A stretch of 64,000 nucleotides of DNA from Oceanobacillus saliphilus. GTDB lineage: Bacteria > Bacillota > Bacilli > Bacillales > Amphibacillaceae. The position numbers and the translations under genes are program-made. Each line of letters begins with the position of its first letter. Positions within the stretch are counted from its first letter, which is position 1. Shown piece by piece: positions 54,553 to 62,595 of the stretch. The DNA is taken from positions 451,297 to 515,296 of the forward strand of contig NZ_JALCZU010000001.1 in the NCBI RefSeq assembly GCF_023522835.1, in the 5' to 3' direction. The notes beneath the pieces were generated by a model that saw only the letters and a program-made list of their open reading frames with translations, was not told the origin of the DNA and searched no databases.

Positions 54553-55659
54553 ATGAAAAATTTTCGCAATTCACTGATTGGTATCTGTTTCCTGCTCTTT
54601 TTATCTTTTTTACTACCGGCTACAGCACATGCCAATGAAGGACAAACCTATGAGGTCAGTACAAACATTTTAAATGTACGAAGTGAACCAGCTGCTGATG
54701 CAACAGTAGTAGGTTATCTGAGTAAAGGAAACAAAGTAACAGCATTCCAGGAAAAATACGGTTGGATTCAAACGTATTACGGCGGAAAAGAGGCATGGGT
54801 GGCGAAACATCATCTCGTTCCAGTTGGAAACATGAGCAATTTAAATCAGACCGTTACCCAAACATCCGAAAATTCGATTACCGTTACAGCTGGCAATGTC
54901 AATGTTCGTTCTGGCCCTAGTATGGATCATTCTATAATTGGATCTACAGGCACAGGAAATACATACAAATTAGTGGAAACAGCAGGAGATTGGCATAAAG
55001 TTGACATAGGGGACGGTTCATTCGGTTGGATTGCTGCATGGCTGACTGATGCAGCAACTCCTCAAGTGGCATCTACATCAGTCAATGCTAACGACAGCAC
55101 GGTTAAGCCAGCAGCGAGCGGATCATTGGAAGGTTATACCATTGTACTTGATCCTGGTCATGGTGGGAGAGATCCGGGTGCAATAGGACTTGGGGGGATA
55201 TATGAAAAAGATCTCGTTTATTCTACTGCAACGAAAGTAGCGGATCAATTAAGAAATGCAGGTGCAACTGTTATTGCAACAAGAACAGGTGACTATTATG
55301 TTTCACTTAATGAACGGGTTCATATAAGCAATGCTTCTCATACAGATGCATTCGTCAGTTTACACTATGATTCTTATCCAGCCCTTTCTGTAAAAGGAAT
55401 CAGTACGTATTACACAACGAACTATGATCGCGATTTGGCGCAGCAGATTCAATCATCCCTAGCATCATCGGTAACGCTAAATAACCGGGGAATCATGCAA
55501 GGCAATTATCGTGTACTAAGAAATACAACTGCACCATCCGTATTGGTTGAGCTAGGGTTTATATCCAATCAAAGTGACCTTGCCATTATCCAAACAGCAG
55601 ACTATCAACATAAAGTAGCAGAAGCAATAACAACCGGACTCATCAACTACTTTGATTAA
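54553..55659 (+). CDS. N-acetylmuramoyl-L-alanine amidase with two SH3b domains
   Basis: A 368-residue secreted autolysin. The signal peptide spans about 1-27 (cut near AHANEG). SH3b domains lie at about 32-92 and 108-168 (TNILNVRSEP, GNVNVRSGPS). The Amidase_3 domain lies at about 195-366. The zinc ligands are His203 (VLDPGHGGRDPGA), Glu218 (IYEKDLVYS) and His271 (FVSLHYDS), with catalytic Glu333 in VLVELGFISNQ. It cleaves the bond between MurNAc and L-Ala in peptidoglycan. The ribosome site is AAAGGAGG. A 14-bp inverted repeat lies just upstream. Confidence 0.95.
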   Translation: MKNFRNSLIGICFLLFLSFLLPATAHANEGQTYEVSTNILNVRSEPAADATVVGYLSKGNKVTAFQEKYGWIQTYYGGKEAWVAKHHLVPVGNMSNLNQTVTQTSENSITVTAGNVNVRSGPSMDHSIIGSTGTGNTYKLVETAGDWHKVDIGDGSFGWIAAWLTDAATPQVASTSVNANDSTVKPAASGSLEGYTIVLDPGHGGRDPGAIGLGGIYEKDLVYSTATKVADQLRNAGATVIATRTGDYYVSLNERVHISNASHTDAFVSLHYDSYPALSVKGISTYYTTNYDRDLAQQIQSSLASSVTLNNRGIMQGNYRVLRNTTAPSVLVELGFISNQSDLAIIQTADYQHKVAEAITTGLINYFD

Positions 55660-55688
55660 GGTGCACTGTCACTCCCCGAATATTGTCA
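55660..55688 (+). repeat. Short repeat, copy 1 of a flanking inverted pair
   Basis: GGTGCACTGTCACTCCCCG followed by AATATTGTC. An inverted copy lies at 56818-56846 on the other side of the MerR-methyltransferase gene. Confidence 0.7.
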
Positions 55689-55722
55689 GATTTTGTCGTT
55701 TGGGGAGTGACGGTTTTTTATT
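55668..55722. terminator. Terminator after the amidase gene
   Basis: GTCACTCCCC pairs with GGGGAGTGAC across 24 nt, followed by GGTTTTTTATTTTTT. Its left part is one copy of an inverted repeat pair that flanks the MerR-methyltransferase gene. The right edge overlaps that gene's stop codon. Confidence 0.8.
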
Positions 55723-56752
55723 TTTTCGCATAAATCATGCTCAAAATATCATTGAATTGATGGGTTTCTACCTGATAGCTATTTGCTTCAAGCCATTTTA
55801 CTAATAATGATCTGTCACCATAAAATTCGTCTTCGATTGATTGAACTGCTTCTATATTTCCCTGACTGCGAAATGCATCTATCACCCGAGACCGGTGATC
55901 CTCATTTTGAAACATTAAATCTGCAATACATATCTGGCCGTTCTCCTTAAGAACACGATTCATCTCCTCTAATGCAAGTAATTTATCTTTATCTGGCAAA
56001 TGATGGAGGGCATAGCTCGAAACAATGCCGTCCACACTATGATCAAGTAATGGTAAAGCAAGAAAATGACCTTTTCTAGTTTCAATTTCTGGGTACTTTC
56101 CGTTGCAGGTTTGAAGCATTTTTTCTGACTGATCAACACCAATTACATGAACTCCCCTTGCGATGAATTTTGAGCCAAGGTTCCCTGTCCCTATTCCTAT
56201 ATCCAAGCATACGGATTTATGTTTCAACTCCATGACTTCTGCCACTTTTTCCAGGGCATCATCGTAATCCTGATGAACATTGAACACATAGCCATCTTTT
56301 TTTATATAGTTCTCATACTCATCAGCCCAGTCATCAAATTCCCACTTATCCTCCCAATTTTTCCGGGAATCTTTCAATTTCTTCAATTGATTCGCCAATT
56401 TAAAAATGGCTTCCATATCATCTTTTTCATCCTCTGTACTTCCTATCATTTGATCGATTGTTGTAATCATATCCTTAAGCTCCAACCACTGCTCAAATAA
56501 TGCCGAACGTTGGAGATTTAAATATTCATTGATACTCATCTCAGAGTTTTCAAGAAGATCTTTTATGCGTTCCAGTCCTAGTCCTACTTCTCTTAGGGCC
56601 AAAATGGTACTTAACCGCACGACATCGTTTTCAGTGAAATACCTGTAATCATTTTCCTTGTCTTTCTTTGGAAAGATCAATCCCTTTTCCTCATAAAACC
56701 GAATTGCTCTCGGTGTCGTATTTAATCTCACTGCCGCTTCCTTTATATACAT
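55718..56752 (-). CDS. MerR-type regulator fused to a SAM-dependent methyltransferase
   Basis: A 344-residue fusion. The start is MYIKEAAVRLN, after GGGAG; a longer frame lacks a ribosome site. The MerR winged helix (about 1-70) has NTTPRAIRFYEEKGLIFPKKDKENDYRYF and LREVGLGLERIKDLL. A coiled dimer helix of about 60 residues follows. The class I methyltransferase domain (about 165-300) has CLDIGIGTGNLGSKF as motif I, VIGVDQSEKML as motif II and SSYALHHLPDKDKLLALEEMNRVLKENG as the later motifs. Such fusions are known in Bacillaceae, with unknown substrates. The promoter has the 19-bp spacer typical of MerR control. Confidence 0.9.
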   Translation of the reverse strand: MYIKEAAVRLNTTPRAIRFYEEKGLIFPKKDKENDYRYFTENDVVRLSTILALREVGLGLERIKDLLENSEMSINEYLNLQRSALFEQWLELKDMITTIDQMIGSTEDEKDDMEAIFKLANQLKKLKDSRKNWEDKWEFDDWADEYENYIKKDGYVFNVHQDYDDALEKVAEVMELKHKSVCLDIGIGTGNLGSKFIARGVHVIGVDQSEKMLQTCNGKYPEIETRKGHFLALPLLDHSVDGIVSSYALHHLPDKDKLLALEEMNRVLKENGQICIADLMFQNEDHRSRVIDAFRSQGNIEAVQSIEDEFYGDRSLLVKWLEANSYQVETHQFNDILSMIYAKK

Positions 56753-56774
56753 CAAAATCAGCTCCCTCACCCAT

Positions 56775-56805
56775 ACTATAAACGTTAACGCAGCGTAAAA
56801 GTAAA
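56775..56805 (-). promoter_or_regulatory. MerR-type promoter with 19-bp spacer
   Basis: On the minus strand TTTACT (-35) and TATAGT (-10) are separated by exactly 19 bp. The spacer TTTACGCTGCGTTAACGTT holds the imperfect dyad TTTACGC/GCGTTAA. A stretched spacer with a central dyad is the hallmark of promoters activated by MerR proteins through DNA distortion. Confidence 0.75.
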
Positions 56806-56817
56806 CAAGAAAATCAT

Positions 56818-56846
56818 TCGACAAAATTCGGGGAGTGACAGGCACC
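56818..56846 (-). repeat. Short repeat, copy 2 of a flanking inverted pair
   Basis: The minus strand reads GGTGCCTGTCACTCCCCG then AATTTTGTC, nearly identical to the plus strand at 55660-55688. Confidence 0.7.
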
Positions 56847-56891
56847 CCTATGGTATACTATATGCAATTAATTTATAAGTGAGGTATTAGT

Positions 56892-58157
56892 ATGGATGAG
56901 AAACTTCAAGTAATCATTGATGATACGGCTGATAAGTTTAAGCTTGAAAATCATACGCTCAAAAGGCATCATATCTTCCGGGAAGAAATCGAGTTGCATG
57001 AAACGTCGTATATTTTTAATATGGAATGGGTCCCAAATGATGCAGAGGAATTTGATGAAGATTATAATCCACCAGGCACAGTCAGCATTGATGTTGATCT
57101 CGAGTCCAAATTGGTGAAACGCATTATTTTCGTAGATGGTGTGAATAAGACAGAGGCTGAATTCCCACCTGCAGCAAGCACAGAACTTACTATCGAATGG
57201 ATTGAGGAACAAACTGGTCTTGAGTTTGGCCGCCAGTTCAAGCTTGTACACGAAGAAGAAAAAGAATTGCTGTTTCAGGCAGCTGTGGATAATGTCGCTG
57301 TCTTTCCTTCAGGCTCCATTGAGGTGGAGTATAACGAAGAGGGCAAGCTTTCTTTATTCTCCATTGACGGTTTCTTCCCGAATGAAGACCAATTGAACTG
57401 GGAGCCATTTTCACTTACAGCTGAACTCGTAAAACCTATTGCAAAAAAACAATGCAAACTACTCGAAATCCCGTTGGAAGATAAAGAGAAATGGGAGAGT
57501 GTATATGGTACCGCAACTGTATTTGTATCAAACGATGGAAAGCGTACGTTATCTTTTGACGAGGTCGAACGTCCAAATTCCTATATAGATAAAGATACTG
57601 TCATCGAGTGGCAGGAGCCATTACGCGAAGGCTTTACAAAGCGCCCAGTTGATCTCTCTTTGGAAGCCACTCCAGAAGAAGTATTTTCAACAGAAAAAAG
57701 CACGAATAAAGTAGTTCTGACGGTTGATGATCAACAACAGGCAGAGGAAACGAGCAGGAATTTTCTTCGCAGTGAATTCCCTGAAGAAAGTGGACAATGG
57801 AAGCTATCTGGATTATGGCCTGAAAAAGGCTATATTTTTGCTGAGTTAAAACCCGCAGCTCCAGACGTTCGCGTGATTGACAGAAGGATCAAGTTAATTA
57901 TCGACAAAAACACCTATCAACCAGTAGATTATATCGATAACAGTGTGATTGTGGATATGTTTGAGCACTTCGAAAAAGCTGCACAGCCAAAGTTAACATC
58001 TGAAGAGGCTTTTGAAAAATTACAGCAACATATTGAAATTACACCCGTATATGTTTTTGATAAAAAGCAAAATAAGTATATTCTATGCGGCAAGATTGAC
58101 TGTGCTTATGGCGTAGATGCTGTCACAGGTGACGTTGTCATGTTGGATGAATTATAA
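56892..58157 (+). CDS. Uncharacterised protein, YcdB/YcdC-repeat-like
   Basis: A 421-residue acidic, soluble protein without signal peptide or membrane helix. Repeated PepSY/YcdB-like units are suggested by segments such as GTVSIDVDLESKLVKRIIFVDG, GSIEVEYNEEGKLSLFSIDGFFP and DRRIKLIIDKNTYQPVDYIDN, each a beta-strand pair with a turn. The final stretch reads ILCGKIDCAYGVDAVTGDVVML. Bacillus YcdB/YcdC proteins are exported, but this one appears cytosolic, so the relation is uncertain. An extended -10 (TGGTATACT, 56851-56859) lies just upstream. A terminator follows. Confidence 0.65.
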   Translation: MDEKLQVIIDDTADKFKLENHTLKRHHIFREEIELHETSYIFNMEWVPNDAEEFDEDYNPPGTVSIDVDLESKLVKRIIFVDGVNKTEAEFPPAASTELTIEWIEEQTGLEFGRQFKLVHEEEKELLFQAAVDNVAVFPSGSIEVEYNEEGKLSLFSIDGFFPNEDQLNWEPFSLTAELVKPIAKKQCKLLEIPLEDKEKWESVYGTATVFVSNDGKRTLSFDEVERPNSYIDKDTVIEWQEPLREGFTKRPVDLSLEATPEEVFSTEKSTNKVVLTVDDQQQAEETSRNFLRSEFPEESGQWKLSGLWPEKGYIFAELKPAAPDVRVIDRRIKLIIDKNTYQPVDYIDNSVIVDMFEHFEKAAQPKLTSEEAFEKLQQHIEITPVYVFDKKQNKYILCGKIDCAYGVDAVTGDVVMLDEL

Positions 58158-58276
58158 CAATTACATCAGGGGGGATTTAGTATCACATCACCCCTCCAAT
58201 GATTCGTACAGCAAACAATCGCTAGTTGCGAACATCAGAATGTAGGCCTTATACGGCGAGAAAAATGGTTGGCGCC

Positions 58277-58325
58277 AAAAAAGAACCCACTCCCGGTCAC
58301 AACAGCCCGGAAGTAGGTTCTTTTT
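58277..58325. terminator. Bidirectional terminator between the YcdB-like gene and nrdB
   Basis: AAAAAGAACC-(CACT) pairs with (AGTA)-GGTTCTTTTT, with an inner CCGG/CCGG pair in the loop. It sits 4 bases from the nrdB stop. Confidence 0.85.
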
Positions 58326-58329
58326 CATA

Positions 58330-59373
58330 TTACAAATCATCAAATCCATTCAAATCACTGGTCTTCGTATACTGCCTTGACTTCTGTTCAAAGAAGTCGG
58401 TCTTGGTTCCATCGAAATTATCCACATAGGCACGGATCCATTTCATCGGATTATCCACATGTTGTGGATAAATCTCACTCAATCCCATCATTCGTAGCAT
58501 TTTATTGGCCCGATATTTGATATATCCAGCCATCTCATCTAGATCAATACCTTCGACTTCTGCTAGTACATAATTGGACCATTCTATTTCCAATTCAACG
58601 GACTCCTGAAAATGGTTATAAATCCAATCGGTAAATTCAGCAGTATTGTATTCCGGGTTTTCTGCCAAAGCAGCCCGGAACAGCTCTGCAATAAAACGTC
58701 CATGCTCCAACTCATCCCGATTAATATAGCTAATCATCGTTGACGTGCCGACCATTTTATTTTGTCGGGCCAAATTATAGAAAAAGGCGAATCCCGAATA
58801 GAAAAACATGCCTTCCAATAATGATGTGTAAACGAGTGTTTTTAAAATATTTTCCATTGTTGGGTTATCCACAAAGTTATTATACTGCTCCATAAGATTC
58901 GCATTCCGCGCTAGCAATACTGAATCTGTTCTGCCAAGCTGAAACGCCTTATTCTGCTCATCCAGCGACACAACCGATGATAAGACATAGGAATAGCTTT
59001 CATTATGAACGGCTTCCTGCTGAGCGATCACAGCCATGATTGATTGCACGGAAGGATCTGTTGCATATAAAGATAGTAACAGTGCTGTTCTTGTCTGTGG
59101 TGCATCCAATGTGGATAACAGGCCGATTATTTTGAGATATGCATCTTGTTCTTCCGCGGTCAGACTGGAAAATTGTTTGACATCACTGGACATGTTTACT
59201 TCATCCGCCTGCCAGTAATTCCCGACCAGGCGCTTATACATTTTATGCCAATGTGGATAGGCAATATCGTTCCAATTCAATATACCACTTGATTTCCCGC
59301 CAAATAGTGCGGTTGATTTATTTGGGTTTAATGGTTCCAATGTTTTAGCCTTTTCAAGCAAAGCTCTTGGCAT
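58330..59373 (-). CDS. nrdB: Class I ribonucleotide reductase beta subunit (radical protein)
   Basis: A 347-residue ferritin-like subunit that carries the tyrosyl radical. I start it at MPRALLEKAK, nine bases after AAGGAG. The metal and radical residues show the spacing E120-x2-H123-x3-Y127 (AQQEAVHNESYSYV), with Asp90 (LLSTLDAPQ) earlier and a later ExxH pair (NRDELEHGRF). These equal Glu115/His118/Tyr122 of E. coli NrdB, so a normal tyrosyl-radical enzyme is expected. Sequence and partner place it nearer the class Ia (NrdB) than the class Ib (NrdF) group, though it may be annotated as nrdF. It is the last gene of the operon and overlaps the flavodoxin gene by 20 bases. Confidence 0.88.
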   Translation of the reverse strand: MPRALLEKAKTLEPLNPNKSTALFGGKSSGILNWNDIAYPHWHKMYKRLVGNYWQADEVNMSSDVKQFSSLTAEEQDAYLKIIGLLSTLDAPQTRTALLLSLYATDPSVQSIMAVIAQQEAVHNESYSYVLSSVVSLDEQNKAFQLGRTDSVLLARNANLMEQYNNFVDNPTMENILKTLVYTSLLEGMFFYSGFAFFYNLARQNKMVGTSTMISYINRDELEHGRFIAELFRAALAENPEYNTAEFTDWIYNHFQESVELEIEWSNYVLAEVEGIDLDEMAGYIKYRANKMLRMMGLSEIYPQHVDNPMKWIRAYVDNFDGTKTDFFEQKSRQYTKTSDLNGFDDL

Positions 59374-59800
59374 GCTGCAGCACTCCTTCCACCCATGATT
59401 CAACTTTTGTTTCCTGACTTCCTCTTGGCGACTGTTCAATCTTCAGGCCGCTCCATTTACTTCTATAAAATTTCCTTAGTTTATCCACAGCTTTGCAAAA
59501 TAGGTCGTCCCCGCCGAATTGGGTATCTCCCGTTCCAAATACTGCGATATTGTCCGGTTTGTAACCAATTTCGAGTACGAAATCCTTTACCTCATCCGGT
59601 GTTCTTCCCATTTCCCAGGTGAATGTTCCGATAAACAGATAATCATAGGATTTGGGATCAAATGGCGCGTCAATTCCAATCCGGTGGTTATCCACAGAAA
59701 TACCTTCCTTTGTTAACTTGTCTTCCACTAATTCAGCAACTTCTTTTGTATTTCCACTGTATGATACATATGCAATGAGCGCCCTCAACTTTGACACCAC
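59354..59800 (-). CDS. Flavodoxin encoded between the reductase subunits
   Basis: A 148-residue flavodoxin. The FMN phosphate loop is AYVSYSGNTKEVAEL near residues 10-24, the 60s loop is IGTFTWEMGRTPDEVKDF, and the 90s loop is VFGTGDTQFGGDDLFCKAV. These are flavodoxin (YkuN-like) signatures; the short NrdI proteins of Bacillus look different. The start is GTG 59800 or the TTG at 59788; neither has a good ribosome site, and translation is probably coupled to nrdA (16-base overlap). It would supply electrons or oxidant for cofactor assembly or maintenance of the beta subunit (inference). Confidence 0.85.
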   Translation of the reverse strand: MVSKLRALIAYVSYSGNTKEVAELVEDKLTKEGISVDNHRIGIDAPFDPKSYDYLFIGTFTWEMGRTPDEVKDFVLEIGYKPDNIAVFGTGDTQFGGDDLFCKAVDKLRKFYRSKWSGLKIEQSPRGSQETKVESWVEGVLQHAKSFA

Positions 59801-62019
59801 TCACATTCTTCGACATCATTAGATGTTGAACGAACATAATACGTTGTTTTGAGTCCTTCCCGCCATGCTTGTAGGTGGAGATCAAGCAACACAGATGCCC
59901 GGATTGTATTTGGCACATAAAAGTTGAAGGATATACTTTGATCAATATGCTTCTGTCTGACGGCATTCTGTTTGACTGACCAGCGCTGGTCAACGATATA
60001 GGCCGAACGACGGTAAATATCATACGTACGGTGATTCAGTTCCGGTGCTGTTACAGGGATTTTAAAGTCTTTTTTCTCTTCATTGTAAAACACATTGAAA
60101 ATCGGATCGATGCTTGCAGTTGAACCTGCGATCATTGCTGTTGTCGAGTTAGGTGCGACAGCCATTAAATAGCCATTACGCATGCCGTTGCGTACAACAT
60201 CTGCCCAAAGTTCCACCCAAGATTCACCGCTATATCCCTTTTCCTCAAAATAAGCTCCTGTGCTCCATTTACTTCCTTCAAATGCTGGATAACTGCCCTT
60301 TTCCCTGCTCAGTTCCATACTATTTTTAATCGTTAAATAAGCAATCTTTTCATACAGGCTATCCGCATAATCAACCGCTTCCTGAGATTCCCATTTTATA
60401 TTTTCAACTGCGAGCAGATGATGCCATCCAAACGTGCCAAGTCCAATTGCACGGTATTTTTTATTCGTTAGCTCCGCCTGTTTGATTGGCAATGTATTAA
60501 TATCAATTACATTGTCCAGCATGCGCACCTGAATTTTTATGAGGCGTTCTAGGATATTATCAGGAACTGCCTTTCCGAGGTTAATCGAACTTAAATTACA
60601 GACGACATAATCACCGGACTTATATTTTTTTACAATTGTATTTTCGTTTTCCAGAAATTCCTCCACAAATTGTGTCGGGGACTGGTTTTGCGTAATCTCG
60701 GTACATAAATTGGAGCAATAAATCATTCCATTATGTGAATTGCTGTTCTGTCTGTTTACTTCATCCCTGTAAAACATAAACGGTGTTCCTGACTCAAGCT
60801 GTGACTTCATGATTCGTTTCATGATGTCGATAGCAGGTATTGTCTTTTTAGAAAGGCTGTCTGATTGCACACATGCTTCATATTTCTCGCGCCATTCGCC
60901 ATTTCCCTTTTCTTCATCATAAAAATCCTCTAGTGAAAAGCCCATAACCTGGCGCACTTCATGGGGATCGAATAAATACCAGTCACCACGCTTGTCCACT
61001 TGTTCCATGAAGTAATCTGGCAAACACACCCCTGTAAAAATGTCGTGGGCACGCATACGATCGTCTCCATTATTCAGCTTCAAATCAAGGAAGGATTCAA
61101 TATCCATATGCCACACATCAAGATAAATAGCGATGGCACCTTTTCTTGTCCCGAGTTGATCGACACTTACTGCTGTATTGTTTAACTGTTTTATCCAAGG
61201 GACAACACCACTGGACATTCCTTTAAACCCTTTAATCGAGCTTCCTCTGGCTCGGATTTTGCCCATATAGACGCCAATTCCTCCACCATTCTTCGATAGC
61301 TTAGCGATGTCGGTATTGCTGTCATAAATTGATTGCAGGCTGTCATCCACCGTATCGATGAAGCAACTAGACAGTTGTCCATGCGTTTTTCCCGCGTTTG
61401 TAAGGGTAGGTGTTGCGACTGTCATATACAAATTGCTCAAAGCCCAATATGCCTCTTCAACCAGCTTTGTCCGCTTCGATCGATCCTCATCCTGCATCAA
61501 ATACATCGCAATGATCATCCATCGTTCCTGTGGCAGTTCATAAATACCTTTGTTGTGATCTGTTGCCAGATAACGTGTAGCAATAGTGTATATGCCTAAG
61601 TAGTTAAATAGGTAGTCTCTATCAGGATCAATCAGTTTCTCAAAATGTTCCATCTCTTGTTTCGTATATTTAGAGAGAATATTGGAAGCATAAATACCTT
61701 TATTTGTTAATACTTCCACTAATTCATAAAGTGATCCATATTTATTATCCGGATGATAGTTTCGATTGGCTGCTGCCTTGCGATACAGCTCCTGCATATA
61801 AATTCTCGCTGCTGCAAATGTCCAATCCGGGTTACCTTCATCGATATTTTCCAGTGCGATTTTAATCAGGATGTCAGCTGATTTTTCCAGCGTTGTCTCC
61901 GGCTTAATAGCTTTCACAGCCTTTTCTGATAGTTGCTCTGTTTCAATTGATAGACCCTTCGCTGCCTCATTGATAATCTGTTTAATCATATCCTCATTTG
62001 TTCCATTTACGGTAATCAT
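59785..62019 (-). CDS. nrdA: Class I ribonucleotide reductase alpha subunit
   Basis: A 744-residue catalytic subunit reducing NDPs to dNDPs. The N-terminal ~85 residues resemble the distal half of an ATP cone (MIKQIINEAAKGLSIETEQL, NPDWTFAAARIYM), so an activity-site domain may be partial. The active-site set is Cys219 (LSSCFID), Asn437/Cys439/Glu441 (SNLCTEI, the same numbers as in E. coli NrdA) and Cys474 (VVCNLSS). The radical-path tyrosines are Tyr727/728 and the C-terminal redox pair is CEWC. These features and length favour the class Ia-like group, unlike B. subtilis NrdE. The ribosome site is GGGAGGC. A cobalamin riboswitch and terminator precede it. Confidence 0.9.
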   Translation of the reverse strand: MITVNGTNEDMIKQIINEAAKGLSIETEQLSEKAVKAIKPETTLEKSADILIKIALENIDEGNPDWTFAAARIYMQELYRKAAANRNYHPDNKYGSLYELVEVLTNKGIYASNILSKYTKQEMEHFEKLIDPDRDYLFNYLGIYTIATRYLATDHNKGIYELPQERWMIIAMYLMQDEDRSKRTKLVEEAYWALSNLYMTVATPTLTNAGKTHGQLSSCFIDTVDDSLQSIYDSNTDIAKLSKNGGGIGVYMGKIRARGSSIKGFKGMSSGVVPWIKQLNNTAVSVDQLGTRKGAIAIYLDVWHMDIESFLDLKLNNGDDRMRAHDIFTGVCLPDYFMEQVDKRGDWYLFDPHEVRQVMGFSLEDFYDEEKGNGEWREKYEACVQSDSLSKKTIPAIDIMKRIMKSQLESGTPFMFYRDEVNRQNSNSHNGMIYCSNLCTEITQNQSPTQFVEEFLENENTIVKKYKSGDYVVCNLSSINLGKAVPDNILERLIKIQVRMLDNVIDINTLPIKQAELTNKKYRAIGLGTFGWHHLLAVENIKWESQEAVDYADSLYEKIAYLTIKNSMELSREKGSYPAFEGSKWSTGAYFEEKGYSGESWVELWADVVRNGMRNGYLMAVAPNSTTAMIAGSTASIDPIFNVFYNEEKKDFKIPVTAPELNHRTYDIYRRSAYIVDQRWSVKQNAVRQKHIDQSISFNFYVPNTIRASVLLDLHLQAWREGLKTTYYVRSTSNDVEECEWCQS

Positions 62020-62053
62020 GATTTCTGCCTCCCATTATGTTTATATGTAACAC

Positions 62054-62086
62054 GAAAAAGCCGTTCTTCCCAACGGATGAACGGCT
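62054..62086 (-). terminator. Riboswitch-controlled terminator of the reductase operon
   Basis: On the minus strand AGCCGTTC pairs with GAACGGCT across 12 nt and is followed by TTTTTCGTG. It lies between the cobalamin riboswitch and the nrdA ribosome site, and would end the transcript when B12 is bound. Confidence 0.88.
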
Positions 62087-62156
62087 ATAAAACGACAGAA
62101 ATATTAAATCCCTATCGTTTCATAGACTCTCATCCCGGAGATATGAAACTTGAAGT

Positions 62157-62330
62157 AAAGGCAGGTCTCCTGACTTGTGCATCACTTTACTAGAGTCCTT
62201 CCCGTATTGCCTCATCACCTGAAACACACAATACAGTGGAATTCTCGTTCATCCACACTTACAGTTGCGGGGACAGTCCCGGCTTCTCACCGGGTTCCCT
62301 TTTAAGACATATGATGTAATGTCACCTTTG
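62157..62330 (-). promoter_or_regulatory. Cobalamin (AdoCbl) riboswitch
   Basis: Read on the minus strand, the order of conserved blocks is GGTGACATT, AAAAGGGAACCCGGTGAGAA, GCCGGGACTGTCCCCGCAACTG, then GGGAAGGACTC and the B12 box AGTCAGGAGACCTGCC. CAAAGG and CCTTTA can close P1. This is a complete class I cobalamin riboswitch. It controls a B12-independent reductase, so B12 presence should switch the operon off. Confidence 0.95.
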
Positions 62331-62533
62331 CTCATAACACAATATATAGTATTAAATTTTCATAAATATCCCAATATCTTGTATAAACACTACCATATAC
62401 ATTATACGAAAGCAACCATTTTATTCCGGTTATTGCTAAAGTAATCGTTTTGCTTTAGCTGTACTTATGCAGGCTGGTAGGTTTTATCCTTTTCCAATTT
62501 ACTTAGAAAAAACATGGTATACCCCTTTGTTGC

Positions 62534-62572
62534 ATAAAAAACACGCCATTCGTTTTACTAAATGACGTGTTT
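62534..62572 (-). terminator. Terminator of the ABC ATPase gene
   Basis: AAACACGCCATT pairs with AATGACGTGTTT (one mismatch); the minus strand ends in GTGTTTTTTATGC. It lies 25 bases past the stop codon. Confidence 0.87.
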
Positions 62573-62595
62573 CAAAAAGAGAATGATAGAATAGA

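Noticed and set aside
56892-58157. Secreted YcdB-type protein
   Set aside because: The frame has no signal peptide at the supported start, so secretion is not claimed; only repeat-like similarity is noted.
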